Shown: positions 35,201 to 44,478 of the stretch, piece by piece
How positions within the stretch are numbered: the first letter of the stretch is position 1
How the letters are laid out: every line of letters starts with the position of its first letter
NCBI RefSeq assembly: GCF_019236475.1
Contig: NZ_JAFAIX010000006.1
Span: forward strand, 124,001-188,000
DNA from: Chitinophaga sp.
GTDB taxonomy: Bacteria; Bacteroidota; Bacteroidia; Chitinophagales; Chitinophagaceae
Direction of reading: 5' to 3'
Length of the DNA stretch: 64,000 nt
Notes under the pieces: model-generated
What the model was told of the DNA's origin: nothing
Database searches by the model: none
The model's input: the letters and a program-made list of their open reading frames with translations, nothing else
Translations under genes and position numbers: made by a program

Positions 35201-36778
35201 TTAACGGATATCCCACCAGAGTGGCGTACCGCCATTATCTTGCCCTTTTAACGTGGCAGCGGCTCTGGCAGCGGCTTTAGGGTTAGTGATATATTCCTGG
35301 TCCGGTATTGGCAAACGTCTAATAAATTTTTCTGTGGAGATGGTACCTCCACTGTTATTAATGATTACTGGAAACAACTTTGGATAGCCCGTTCTTCTAA
35401 ATTCACTCCAAGCTTCCTGACCTTCTGGAAACATGGCGATCCATTTCTGCGTAATGATACGTTCCAGTTTTATGCTATCCGGCGCCCCATCGTCCCATTT
35501 AATAGTAATAGTGCTAAGATGCTTATCTCCCAATGGTACATTATTCACAGGATTCTTAGGATCTACATAGGGAGCAGGTTTGCTGGTATTATCGTTGAGA
35601 TACGCGTCTGCGTCGGAAATATTGTACTGACGGAAGGATGCGATAATTCCTCTGTTATAATTGCTGCCTGCGTCTCCGGCATTCTTCCAGCCGTTGAGTG
35701 CCGCTTCTGCTTTCAGGAACCAGGCTTCCGCTGCTGTCATGAATAAGATCTTGCTGTCGAATTTAGCCAAATTGGAAAAACCTGCATACGTTTCTTTGGT
35801 GCTGATGCTGATACCATTACGGATACCCCGGTATACATTCGGTCCTTCATCGGTATGCACGAAGTAACGCGACAGTCGCGGATCGTTATACCCCGTTAGA
35901 ATGGATTCCATAGGGGCGCCCATGCGAATATCTGCCCAGTTATACCCGATAATATTTAACGGATGTGTAACGGGAGATATGTTTACATTGAAATTATCGT
36001 CCGGTGAGGTTAGTAATCCTAATGGGTGCGACAGCGCCGCTTCCCCTTCCAACTTGGCTTTGGCAGGATCAATACCATTGATGCGAATAGCTAGTCGAAG
36101 CCGTAAGGTATTGGCAAACTTCACCCATTTCGTATAGTCGCCTTTGTATACAAGGTCAAAATTCGTAAACCGCGATGTAGCGTGATTGTTGATGGAGTCT
36201 GTCAATACGCCGATGGCGTCGTTCAGGTCTTTGAAAAATGCATAATAAGCATCTGGCTGTGTATCATAATCAATGCTTTTATCGGCATTGATCTCTCCAT
36301 AATGTGTGTAAATCACCGGTCCGAAAATATCGCTTAATCGGTGCATGGCTTCTACTTTCAGGATCTGCGCCCATGCATAGAAATCTGGATACTTGCCTTT
36401 GGCTTTCTCCTGCGCGAAGTCGCAGGGCTTCATCACATAGGCATAGGTAACAATCCAGGGTTTAATATTCCAGTAAGGACGCAAACTATAAGTCATGTTA
36501 TTGATATTGCCTTCAAATGGATTGGGCGACATCATATACCCTGAAAATACATCTGCATTCAAGTTCTGCTGCAACTGGGCAGTAGGAGGATCATTATAAA
36601 TCAGGAGATTTAATTGGGCTTGCGACAATGGTTCTCCCATCAACTGATAATCTGCTTTCAGCTCATCTTCTGTAAAATCGTTTGGATTTCTGTTAATATC
36701 ATCAAACCGTTTAGTACAGGCACTTGTCAGCATAGTGACTGCAATAACTGTTATCAACGGGTATAACCACTTTTTCAT
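35201..36778 (-). CDS. SusD/RagB-family outer-membrane lipoprotein 3
   Basis: A 525-residue lipoprotein with lipobox MLTSACT and the opening KRFDDINRNPNDFTEDELKA. The body and C-terminus closely resemble SusD 2 (MHRLSDIFGPVIYTHYG, AWSEFRRTGYPKLFPVIINN). It starts 14 bp after the STN-containing SusC 3 and belongs to the sigma/FecR operon. Confidence 0.93.
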   Translation of the reverse strand: MKKWLYPLITVIAVTMLTSACTKRFDDINRNPNDFTEDELKADYQLMGEPLSQAQLNLLIYNDPPTAQLQQNLNADVFSGYMMSPNPFEGNINNMTYSLRPYWNIKPWIVTYAYVMKPCDFAQEKAKGKYPDFYAWAQILKVEAMHRLSDIFGPVIYTHYGEINADKSIDYDTQPDAYYAFFKDLNDAIGVLTDSINNHATSRFTNFDLVYKGDYTKWVKFANTLRLRLAIRINGIDPAKAKLEGEAALSHPLGLLTSPDDNFNVNISPVTHPLNIIGYNWADIRMGAPMESILTGYNDPRLSRYFVHTDEGPNVYRGIRNGISISTKETYAGFSNLAKFDSKILFMTAAEAWFLKAEAALNGWKNAGDAGSNYNRGIIASFRQYNISDADAYLNDNTSKPAPYVDPKNPVNNVPLGDKHLSTITIKWDDGAPDSIKLERIITQKWIAMFPEGQEAWSEFRRTGYPKLFPVIINNSGGTISTEKFIRRLPIPDQEYITNPKAAARAAATLKGQDNGGTPLWWDIR

Positions 36779-36792
36779 AACATCCAGTAATT

Positions 36793-39700
36793 TTAGAATC
36801 CGATTTTCAAATTCATACCCATGCTACGCACAGGTGGCAATCCGAATACATCTACTCCTTGTAATCCATTGCCGGAGCCCATGGAAACTTCAGGATCAAA
36901 AGGTGCTTTCAGGTAAATGAAAGCGAGATTACGTCCTATCAGGCCTACGCGGGCTGTCCGTAGCCATTTCCATTTCAATGGTAAGCGGTAACTGATGCTT
37001 ACCTCTCGCAGTCTGATATTAGTAGCGTCATACATATACAGTTCCCCCACACCGGCTCTGCCACTAACAGTAGTATAATATTTTTCCGCAGACATCTTTC
37101 CGGTAAAGGGTCTGCCGTCTTCATAAACAGCATTTACACTCACACCGCCATTATCTCTTGCTTTTGCAGTGACTTCGCTCACGCCGTACCAGTCGAGTAC
37201 AGATTGCGTAACACTCATCACCTTTCCACCGAAACGTCCATCTATCAAGAAACTCAGGGAGAAGTCGCCATAGTAGACGCTGTTATTCCATCCCAATGTA
37301 AAATTAGGATTAGGGTTACCTACTCTTTTCGGAATGGCGGTTGTTTTGAAATTACCGCTGTTATCGAGTACATATTGTCCTTTACCATTTGTCACCAGTT
37401 CTTTGTTGCCATAAATATCGCCCCAGGAGCCGCCCTCCTGGATAAAGGAACCGAACATATTTACACCGAAATCCGTAAGGGTAAAGCTGTTGGTGCTATC
37501 TGCTCCAGGGATTTCATTGTTACTCAGTTTAATTACTTTATTCTGGTTGATGGCAAAATTGATCGTGCTAGTCCAGTTTACTTTTTTATTACGTATAGGC
37601 GTTACTGTTAACATGGCTTCCCAACCTTTATTTTGAATATTTCCCATATTGAGGTAATAGGTCAGGTATTTGGAACCCACTGGGGCAGGCACTTCCATGT
37701 ATTGTTTGTAGTTATTGTTTTTGTACCAGGTAACATCGAGAGACAGCCGGTTCTTGAAAAGCCGTGTTTCAAACCCAGCTTCAAACGATTGGTTATCTTC
37801 TGGCGCTAGGAATACACCCGGGTAAGGAGTGCGCTGGTTCAGCACTACGCGGGAAACGCCTGCAATCGTCTGCATGGTAAAAGGGGCAGGATTGCTCGCA
37901 TAGCTGGCAATATCATTTCCTACTTTCGCGAAGGAAGTACGCACACGTAGAAAATCTATCGCCTTCGGCATTTTCACCACATCGCTGAGGATCAGGGAAG
38001 CCCCTGCTGAATAATAGAAATATCCTTTTTGAAGGGTAGGGGTAAATGCAAAAGTACTGGACCAGTCATTTCTGCCGGTGATATCCAAAAAGAAGGCATT
38101 GCGGATACCCAGTTGCACATTGCCGAAAAGCGCTTGCAATTGTTTCTGTTCCACAGATTGTTGCGCATCCATAGCAGTGCTCATAATATTGGAAACAGCA
38201 AACTTGTTGGGATATATCAATCCTGGATCTGCATGGGGATTGGCGCCATTGTAAGTGCGTTCATGCGCTTTTACATCCGTAATACTACCTCCGAGGTTGC
38301 CGGCCAGATGCATCCAATTGTTTACTTTTCCACTGGCATTGAGCATGAGATCAGCGTACAACTGTGTATTGAATTCTTTTTCCAGGGTGTACCTACCATT
38401 GGAAGCCGCCAATACTACCTGTGTGCCTGCATAGGCATCGAGTTCGTATTGATCTAAGGATTTATCGAAGCTACCACGCCCCTGCACAGACAACCAGTTA
38501 TTCATTTGATAAGTAAGACAAATAGTGCTCATCCCTCTGTACCTGGAATCCAGGCGGATATTGCGGCGTAGCGCCCACATAGGATTTTGCTGATCGTCTT
38601 GGCCGATCCATTTCCTGTCGTTGCGGATGTTCCACCAATTTTGCAGATAGAGATTTCGTTCCTTATCGAGGTATTCAAAGTTATTAGCGTAGTAATCAAA
38701 ATCTTGTCCTCTAGGAAAGAGGTATAGTCCAGAAATAGGGCTATAGTACAGTCCGGAAGAGCTCCGGTTATGGGTTTGTTGGGCCAGGAAAGACACCGTA
38801 GCATCCATGATGAGGCGGTTGTTCAGCAGTTTGAGCGTTTCACGAAAATTGATTGCATGCCGATCGAGCCCGTTGGTCGGCAGAATTCCTTTGTTTGTTG
38901 TATTGGCGTATGATAGGTAGCTCTGTGCTATTTCTGTTCCTCCGCTGAAAGAGATGGCATTGGTCAGGGTATAACCGGTATTATAGAAATGTTTTACGAT
39001 ATCAGGTGCATGTATTGGGGCACCCCAGCTACCAGGAGATCCTGGTTGGAGGATGCCAAAGTTATCGCGGCCAGGAGGGGCCGTTTGTGCGTAACGGTAT
39101 TGTAAATCGGGGAGGAGAGAAGGTGTTTCGATGGTGAAATCAGATGAAAAATCCATTTTGCTTTTACCGGCTTTTCCTTTTTTGGTAGTAACCAGGATGA
39201 CTCCATTGGCAGCTTGACTACCATAGAGCGCCGCTGCAGAAGCGCCTTTCAGGATACTGATACTTTCGATATCATCTGGGTTGATATTAGAAACGCCGTC
39301 GCCACCATCGCGGCCACCGGCGCCGATGGTATTATTGGATTGTCCCCAGACGTCATTGGGTTGGGAAGGTGTAAAGTTGGCATAAGGTACCCCGTCCACG
39401 ATGTACAGTGGCTGATTTTCGCGGGTGGATTTATTACCACGGAGTACTACGCGTACACTACCGCCAATGCCGGAAGCATTGCGGGAAATGGTAACACCAG
39501 CCGTTTTACCAGCCAATGTGTTCATGACATTCACCTCTTTTACCAGGGAGACGTCATCCCCTCCGAGTTGTTGGGTGGCATAAGGCAGCTCTTTGGATTT
39601 TTTCTGAATACCCATTGCTGTCACCACTAGTTCGCCCAGGGCGCGGATATTTTCTTGTAGGGTGATATTCAATTCTGCGGAAGCGCCTACCATTACTTCT

Positions 39701-40278
39701 TTGGTGAAGAAGCCCACGGAGCTAATCACAAGTACATCGCCGGGAGCGGCTTTAATATTGAAAGCTGCTTCGGCGTTGCTTTGCGTGCCTTTATTAGAAT
39801 TTTTGATTTGGATCGTTACTCCTGGAAGCGGCGTGCCTTTATTATCGCGTATCGTGCCTGTTATGTCTCTGTCCAATGAAACCTTACTGTCCAACTCAAC
39901 AGAAAGTGATGGTGCATGCTCACTTTCTGCGCCTACAATTATTTTATTGTTTTTTCGGGTAAACTTTAATCCTGTTTGAGCAGATAACTGAATTAATACT
40001 TCATCGATTGGAACTTTTATACAATTCAGGGTCACTTTCTTTTTCAGATCCAGATCTGAGTTATCGTAATGAAAGTTGAGTCCTGTTTTGGTTGATATTT
40101 CAGACATCACTTCTTCCAGGTTCTTATCCTTTGCCTGGATACTGACGACGATGGGTAATAGTGGTTCCTGTATATGCCGGACCGTGCTGCCTACGGAAGT
40201 AAGGCTGCCGGCCAACAAGAGTGTCAGTATCAGTCCGAAGGATAAAAACCATTTCAATGGGCATGGTTTTACCCTCAT
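36793..40278 (-). CDS. STN-domain SusC/RagA TonB-linked transporter 3 (signal-transducing)
   Basis: A 1161-residue transporter, about 115 residues longer than SusC 1 and 2. The extra N-terminal part is a secretin/TonB short N-terminal (STN) domain at about residues 45-115 (VVSIQAKDKNLEEVMSEIS, VPIDEVLIQLSAQTGLKF). In characterised systems this domain touches the FecR anti-sigma factor when ligand is bound. The regulatory-like domain (GTIRDNKGTPLPGVTIQIK), plug (INPDDIESISILKGASAAAL) and barrel follow. It starts 12 bp after FecR, so receptor and signalling pair are co-transcribed. Confidence 0.94.
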   Translation of the reverse strand: MRVKPCPLKWFLSFGLILTLLLAGSLTSVGSTVRHIQEPLLPIVVSIQAKDKNLEEVMSEISTKTGLNFHYDNSDLDLKKKVTLNCIKVPIDEVLIQLSAQTGLKFTRKNNKIIVGAESEHAPSLSVELDSKVSLDRDITGTIRDNKGTPLPGVTIQIKNSNKGTQSNAEAAFNIKAAPGDVLVISSVGFFTKEVMVGASAELNITLQENIRALGELVVTAMGIQKKSKELPYATQQLGGDDVSLVKEVNVMNTLAGKTAGVTISRNASGIGGSVRVVLRGNKSTRENQPLYIVDGVPYANFTPSQPNDVWGQSNNTIGAGGRDGGDGVSNINPDDIESISILKGASAAALYGSQAANGVILVTTKKGKAGKSKMDFSSDFTIETPSLLPDLQYRYAQTAPPGRDNFGILQPGSPGSWGAPIHAPDIVKHFYNTGYTLTNAISFSGGTEIAQSYLSYANTTNKGILPTNGLDRHAINFRETLKLLNNRLIMDATVSFLAQQTHNRSSSGLYYSPISGLYLFPRGQDFDYYANNFEYLDKERNLYLQNWWNIRNDRKWIGQDDQQNPMWALRRNIRLDSRYRGMSTICLTYQMNNWLSVQGRGSFDKSLDQYELDAYAGTQVVLAASNGRYTLEKEFNTQLYADLMLNASGKVNNWMHLAGNLGGSITDVKAHERTYNGANPHADPGLIYPNKFAVSNIMSTAMDAQQSVEQKQLQALFGNVQLGIRNAFFLDITGRNDWSSTFAFTPTLQKGYFYYSAGASLILSDVVKMPKAIDFLRVRTSFAKVGNDIASYASNPAPFTMQTIAGVSRVVLNQRTPYPGVFLAPEDNQSFEAGFETRLFKNRLSLDVTWYKNNNYKQYMEVPAPVGSKYLTYYLNMGNIQNKGWEAMLTVTPIRNKKVNWTSTINFAINQNKVIKLSNNEIPGADSTNSFTLTDFGVNMFGSFIQEGGSWGDIYGNKELVTNGKGQYVLDNSGNFKTTAIPKRVGNPNPNFTLGWNNSVYYGDFSLSFLIDGRFGGKVMSVTQSVLDWYGVSEVTAKARDNGGVSVNAVYEDGRPFTGKMSAEKYYTTVSGRAGVGELYMYDATNIRLREVSISYRLPLKWKWLRTARVGLIGRNLAFIYLKAPFDPEVSMGSGNGLQGVDVFGLPPVRSMGMNLKIGF

Positions 40279-40290
40279 AATGACCTTGTT

Positions 40291-41316
40291 TTAGTTTTTT
40301 AGATAAACAGTATCGTTTTTAATGGTATACTTGATTGATTTCAAATCGCTGATTACGTCCATCACTTCTTTCAGGTCTTCTCCTTGTTTGAAGGTACCGT
40401 TGTACTCCCATTCGGTTTTGTCGCTTTGATTGACAACTGTTACAGCAAAGCGGTTGCGGATAGCAGTAGCGAATTCTTCGAAATTGGCATTTTTGAAAAC
40501 GAGGATACCTTTTTTCCAGCCGATCACCACTTCGGGGTTGGAGAAGCTGGTTTTGATCATGCTGAGAGATACCCTGTTAAAGTTAAGTTGTTCGCTGGGC
40601 ATCAGGATAGTTGATTCCTTGCTGTTATCTGTTTTAGCAACCTTTACTTTTCCACTGATCAGGGCAACAGTGATTTTATCCTCATGGGCATAGGACCTGA
40701 TATTGAAGGCGGTACCGAGGGCTGTAGTGGCCAGGGCGCCGCTGTAAACGGTAAATGTGCTGCTAGGGTTGGGTGCAGCCTCAAATACCGCTTCTCCTTC
40801 TTCCAGATATATATTACGGGCATTTTTGCTGAAGTGTTCTGGATAACGGATACGAGTACCCGCATTCATACAGATGGTACTACCATCTTCCAGTTTAAAA
40901 CTTGCTGTAACACCATAGGGCGTATTCCATTCCACAAATCCATCGCGGATAACACGGGATGCTTTTTTAGGCTGGTTATTGGCGATATATGAAGTAGTAT
41001 CAGTAGTGGTGGTGGAAGAGATATTACGATACACGAAAACCCCGGCTGCGAGTACTACAGCGGCGGCAGCGACGTACCATGGCTTCAGCTTCCTCACCCT
41101 GGCAACAGGGACGGTAACTGCCGGAGCAGGTGCAATTTGATCGTTTATAAGCAGTTTAACTTCATCCAGTTGCAGGTTCAACGCGTCTTCTTCCATTACT
41201 ATGGACTGCTGACGGTTGATATTTTCGAACCATTTCTCAATGATTGCCGCTTCCTCCGGTGAGCAGGTGCCCTGGTTATATCGTTCCAGTAATATTTTAA
41301 TCTGTTCTGTGTCCAC
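40291..41316 (-). CDS. FecR-family anti-sigma factor
   Basis: A 341-residue single-pass inner-membrane protein. The cytoplasmic N-terminus (IKILLERYNQGTCSPEEAAI) would bind the sigma factor, and the membrane helix is at about residues 85-103 (WYVAAAAVVLAAGVFVY). The periplasmic FecR domain has WNTPYGVTASFKLEDGSTIC and YLEEGEAVFEAAPNPSSTF, and the C-terminal part (GILVFKNANFEEFATAIRNR) is the STN-contacting domain of Bacteroidota FecR proteins. It lies between the sigma factor and the STN-SusC gene, the classic order. Confidence 0.94.
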   Translation of the reverse strand: MDTEQIKILLERYNQGTCSPEEAAIIEKWFENINRQQSIVMEEDALNLQLDEVKLLINDQIAPAPAVTVPVARVRKLKPWYVAAAAVVLAAGVFVYRNISSTTTTDTTSYIANNQPKKASRVIRDGFVEWNTPYGVTASFKLEDGSTICMNAGTRIRYPEHFSKNARNIYLEEGEAVFEAAPNPSSTFTVYSGALATTALGTAFNIRSYAHEDKITVALISGKVKVAKTDNSKESTILMPSEQLNFNRVSLSMIKTSFSNPEVVIGWKKGILVFKNANFEEFATAIRNRFAVTVVNQSDKTEWEYNGTFKQGEDLKEVMDVISDLKSIKYTIKNDTVYLKN

Positions 41317-41388
41317 CTGATAGCGTTTTTGATGTTGTAATGTCGTAATAACGTGGAAAAGGTACCATGTACGGCTAAAAAATTAATA

Positions 41389-41979
41389 TTAACGGATGCA
41401 TCCTAACAGTATAGAAATAATGATCAGGATGATGTCCGGTTGCGCATAGTTGGCTCTTAATATTTTTAACGCTTTGGTAATCTGGTTTTTAACTGTTTGC
41501 TGGGAGAGGTTGAGATGTGTAGCTATCTGCTCTACACTCAGGTTTTCAAACCTGCTAAGCATAAAAATTTCCTTCATCTTTTCCGGCAGATGGTTGATCG
41601 CTTCAAACATTTCTTGTGTTTTGGCTTTGGTATCCAACTGGTCGGATATGGAATGCGGCTGCTCATCGAAATGCTCGATCAACTGCTGCAAATATTTGCG
41701 GTAGGTAGTATTTTTCCGGTAGATATCAATGATCTTATGCCGGGCTGCCTGATAGAGGTACGACTTCAACGACTCCTTCAGTACCAAGGTATGACGCTTC
41801 TCCCACAAGGATACAAACAGGTCTTGTAGTACATCCTTGCTGATTTCCGCGGCATCCAGTTTACTATAGATGAATAAGTACAGCGCCTTACTGTACCGGT
41901 CATAAATGGTATTAAAGGCAGCAATATTATCGCTTTTCAACAGCGATACTAACTCCTGATCTTGATAATTGCTGTACAT
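41389..41979 (-). CDS. ECF RNA polymerase sigma factor (Bacteroidota FecI-like)
   Basis: A 196-residue sigma-70 factor with region 2 (AFNTIYDRYSKALYLFIYSK, ISKDVLQDLFVSLWEKR) and region 4 (INHLPEKMKEIFMLSRFENL, then SVEQIATHLNLSQQTVKNQI). The chain ends in a hydrophobic tail (PDIILIIISILLGC) that could anchor it to the membrane. It is the first gene of the minus-strand run and 72 bp upstream of FecR. It probably directs transcription of the SusC/SusD genes downstream on the same strand when the STN receptor is occupied. Confidence 0.94.
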   Translation of the reverse strand: MYSNYQDQELVSLLKSDNIAAFNTIYDRYSKALYLFIYSKLDAAEISKDVLQDLFVSLWEKRHTLVLKESLKSYLYQAARHKIIDIYRKNTTYRKYLQQLIEHFDEQPHSISDQLDTKAKTQEMFEAINHLPEKMKEIFMLSRFENLSVEQIATHLNLSQQTVKNQITKALKILRANYAQPDIILIIISILLGCIR

Positions 41980-42102
41980 CTATTTACAGGTGAGGAAAAA
42001 GCGTTTTGGTTGACAAATGTTAACTTCTTCCTATGAAAGTAGTAAATATTCCGGGAGATTTCTCCATTATTTTTCGGGAAAATACTATCATCAACGTGGA
42101 TC

Positions 42103-42120
42103 AGCCGGCCAATGCCGGCT
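42103..42120. repeat. Perfect palindrome near the AraC gene 3' end
   Basis: AGCCGGC and GCCGGCT enclose CAAT, ten bases beyond the AraC-type gene's stop. No T tract follows on the minus strand, so it is a poor intrinsic terminator by itself but is placed where one would be expected. Confidence 0.4.
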
Positions 42121-42129
42121 CTAAAATAT

Positions 42130-43005
42130 TTATGCTTCCTTCAACCGCAACTCATTTTTATACTCCTTAGGAGTTTTACCTACGATCTCCTTGAAAAACC
42201 GGTTAAAATTAGAGAGGTTTTTAAAGCCACAAGAGTAGGCTATCTCCGCAATCGACCAGTCTTCCTCTGTCAGTCGCTTACAAGCATGGCCTATACGCAC
42301 CTCATTGAGGAACTGTACAAAAGATTTCTTGGTACGGTTCTTAAAGAAACGGCAGAACGACTGTGGCGATAAATTAGTAATGCTAGCCACATCCTGCAGG
42401 GATATCTCTTTGGAGAAGTTATTCATCACATACTTGAAAACTTCGTCAATTTTATGGTTATCCTTCACATTATAGGCATGAGAATAACCCGTACTTGCCA
42501 GGTAATAGCAATCTTTCGTTTCAGACAGCGTTTTCAGAATATTAAGCAGGGAAATGATGCGCTCCAACCCCTCTTTGCGAGGCAGCGATAAAATCTCTGG
42601 TTTCAGCTTGTCATAAGTAGGCCCCGTTATCTTCATGCCCCGCTGTGCCTTATGAAACAGCTCACTGAGGGCTTTCGTCTCCGGTAAACCATAAAATTTC
42701 TCTCCAAAAATATCCTTCGGAAAGTAAATCACCACGGAACGAGCCTTTAAATGCTCGTCACCCTTGTAATATTCCTCCTCGTTATACCAAACATGCGGTA
42801 TATGCGGACCCAGAAACACCATGTCGCCTTCTTCAAAGCTCTCAATGCTGTCGCCCACAATCCTTTTTCCATGGCTCTCTGTCACGAAAACCAGTTCACA
42901 TTCCGGATGAAAATGAAACGGCGTATTGAAATATGGATCACATCTCTCTATGATAGTGATCTGGTTATCGGCAAAGGCCCCAACTTTAATAAGAATGGGT
43001 TTCAT
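42130..43005 (-). CDS. AraC-family transcriptional regulator
   Basis: A 291-residue regulator. The N-terminal half is a cupin-type sensor (PYFNTPFHFHPECELVFVTE, SFEEGDMVFLGPHIPHVWYN) that could bind a sugar. The C-terminal half (about 190-285) has the two helix-turn-helix motifs of AraC proteins: ISLQDVASITNLSPQSFCRF and WSIAEIAYSCGFKNLSNFNR, ending in FFKEIVGKTPKEYKNELR. It faces away from the LacI gene, and its targets may be the SusC/SusD genes on either side. Confidence 0.93.
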   Translation of the reverse strand: MKPILIKVGAFADNQITIIERCDPYFNTPFHFHPECELVFVTESHGKRIVGDSIESFEEGDMVFLGPHIPHVWYNEEEYYKGDEHLKARSVVIYFPKDIFGEKFYGLPETKALSELFHKAQRGMKITGPTYDKLKPEILSLPRKEGLERIISLLNILKTLSETKDCYYLASTGYSHAYNVKDNHKIDEVFKYVMNNFSKEISLQDVASITNLSPQSFCRFFKNRTKKSFVQFLNEVRIGHACKRLTEEDWSIAEIAYSCGFKNLSNFNRFFKEIVGKTPKEYKNELRLKEA

Positions 43006-43240
43006 TCATGTATTAATTTAATAACGATTTCTATTATGGCAACTTCTCAGGAGTATTACCATTGTCCCTATGAATGTTGCCAAATTATTAAAAATTGGTT
43101 AAAAAAATATCATTATTCGGAAAATAACCTTTTAATGTGATACGAATTACAATATTTTTCCATGCACCCTCCACCCCCCGTTATTTGGAATAATTCCTGC
43201 AACTATGTAAATTTCAACTTCATTTTGTAATTTACGCTGA

Positions 43241-43256
43241 GCTAAATCGATATAGC
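43241..43256 (+). promoter_or_regulatory. LacI-type palindrome upstream of the LacI gene
   Basis: GCTAAATCGATATAGC is a near-perfect palindrome with a central CG, 12 bp before the LacI ATG. It suggests that the LacI protein represses its own gene. The rest of the 263-bp gap to the AraC gene holds AT-rich sequence, with TAATTTAC at 43228-43235 as a possible -7 box. Confidence 0.55.
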
Positions 43257-43268
43257 ATAACTCTTATT

Positions 43269-44288
43269 ATGAAAGGTATCTCTATTAAAGATATTGCAAA
43301 GCAGGCGGGGGTATCGCCCACCACTGTTTCATTCGTACTGAATGGCAAAGCAAAAGAGAAGAGGATCAGCGATCAGGTAAGCAAGAAAATCCAGAAAATT
43401 GCGGGTAAGCTGAAATATAAACCAAACCAGCTCGCCCGAGGATTACGTACCGGGAAAACCAAGACAATAGGCCTTATCGTAGAAGATATCGCCAACAGTT
43501 TCTTTGCTACGCTTGCTAAAGTTGTGGAAGATGAGGCCGATAAATTCGGTTATAAAGTACTCTACGGTTCCACAGAAGATAATACGGAAAAAGCAAAAGG
43601 CCTCCTCGAAGTTCTCAAGTACCGCCAGGTAGACGGTTATATTATCACCCCTACCAAAAACCTGGACAAGGAAATTGAACAGTTGCAGTCGGCCGGTAAA
43701 CCTATCGTGTTGGTCGATCGTTACTTCCCACAAATGCCTTCCCACTACGTGGTGGTAGATAACTATAAAGGCGCTTACGATGCTACCGCCCACCTGGCCG
43801 CCCAAGGGTATCAGAAAATAGGCATCGTGACCACTACCTCAGACCAGGTACAGATGAAAGATCGTCTGGACGGGTATGCTGATGCTCTCAAAGCCGCCGG
43901 CATCGCCTATAATAAAGCACTGGTGAAAAAATTGCCGTTCGACCTCGATAAAGAAGGCTCCAACGAGGAAATCAAAAAATTCCTCAAAGGCTCTAAAGGC
44001 CTGGATGCTGTTTTCTTCGCTACCAACTATCTCGGTATCCGCGGTATAGAAAGTATCCGTAGCCTGGAATGGCAAATCGGTAAACAAATCGGGGTGGTCT
44101 GCTTCGATGACCACGATATCTTCCGCTTGTATACCCCCGCTATCACCTGCGTGGCGCAACCCATCCAGGAAATAGGTCAGCAACTGGTGAACATCCTCAT
44201 GAAGGAACTCAATCACCCTTCCGCTGCCCTCCAACAAGTGGTGTTACCACTAAACCTGATGCTTCGCCCCTCTAGTCAACATACCTGA
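43269..44288 (+). CDS. LacI-family transcriptional regulator
   Basis: A 339-residue repressor. The N-terminal helix-turn-helix (ISIKDIAKQAGVSPTTVSFV) and hinge helix (YKPNQLARGLRTGKTKTIGL) are typical, followed by the periplasmic-binding-protein-like sensor (VDGYIITPTKNLDKEIEQLQ, IVLVDRYFPQMPSHYVVVDN, VVCFDDHDIFRLYTPAITCV). It should bind palindromes with a central CG. Sites of this kind lie just downstream (44297-44314) and before each of the next two SusC genes, which makes those loci its probable targets. The ligand is unknown, likely a sugar or sugar phosphate. Confidence 0.94.
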   Translation: MKGISIKDIAKQAGVSPTTVSFVLNGKAKEKRISDQVSKKIQKIAGKLKYKPNQLARGLRTGKTKTIGLIVEDIANSFFATLAKVVEDEADKFGYKVLYGSTEDNTEKAKGLLEVLKYRQVDGYIITPTKNLDKEIEQLQSAGKPIVLVDRYFPQMPSHYVVVDNYKGAYDATAHLAAQGYQKIGIVTTTSDQVQMKDRLDGYADALKAAGIAYNKALVKKLPFDLDKEGSNEEIKKFLKGSKGLDAVFFATNYLGIRGIESIRSLEWQIGKQIGVVCFDDHDIFRLYTPAITCVAQPIQEIGQQLVNILMKELNHPSAALQQVVLPLNLMLRPSSQHT

Positions 44289-44296
44289 TAACCGGC

Positions 44297-44314
44297 GTAC
44301 TTTAACGTTTTAGC
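44297..44314 (+). promoter_or_regulatory. LacI-type operator between LacI and SusC 4
   Basis: Read on the minus strand, the site is GCTAAAACGTTAAAGTAC. The half GCTAAAACGTT is identical to the operator cores at 49653, 55436 and 55544. It lies nine bases after the LacI stop codon and upstream of the LacI terminator. Confidence 0.55.
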
Positions 44315-44335
44315 TGATTATTCTGATCATATTTT

Positions 44336-44365
44336 ACCAGCACCTTACCGGTGCTGGTTTTTTTT
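44336..44365 (+). terminator. Terminator after the LacI gene
   Basis: ACCAGCACC and GGTGCTGGT form a nine-pair stem with loop TTACC followed by a long T tract. It separates LacI from the SusC gene downstream, which must use its own promoter in 44366-44478; TCTATTTG at 44419-44426 is a weak candidate -7 box. Confidence 0.93.
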
Positions 44366-44478
44366 ATTTTTCACAACACTTTCTCCTTCCCTGTTGTTAA
44401 ATAAGGTATCAACCAAGATCTATTTGTCCCCCTGCCGCCACGTCGAAAATCATTATTGCTTCACATTATATCCTAAAC

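Noticed and set aside
36793..41979. Iron-uptake (Fec) system by similarity of gene order
   Set aside because: The outer-membrane protein is a SusC with a SusD partner, so the substrate is more likely a glycan or other organic compound than a ferric chelate.
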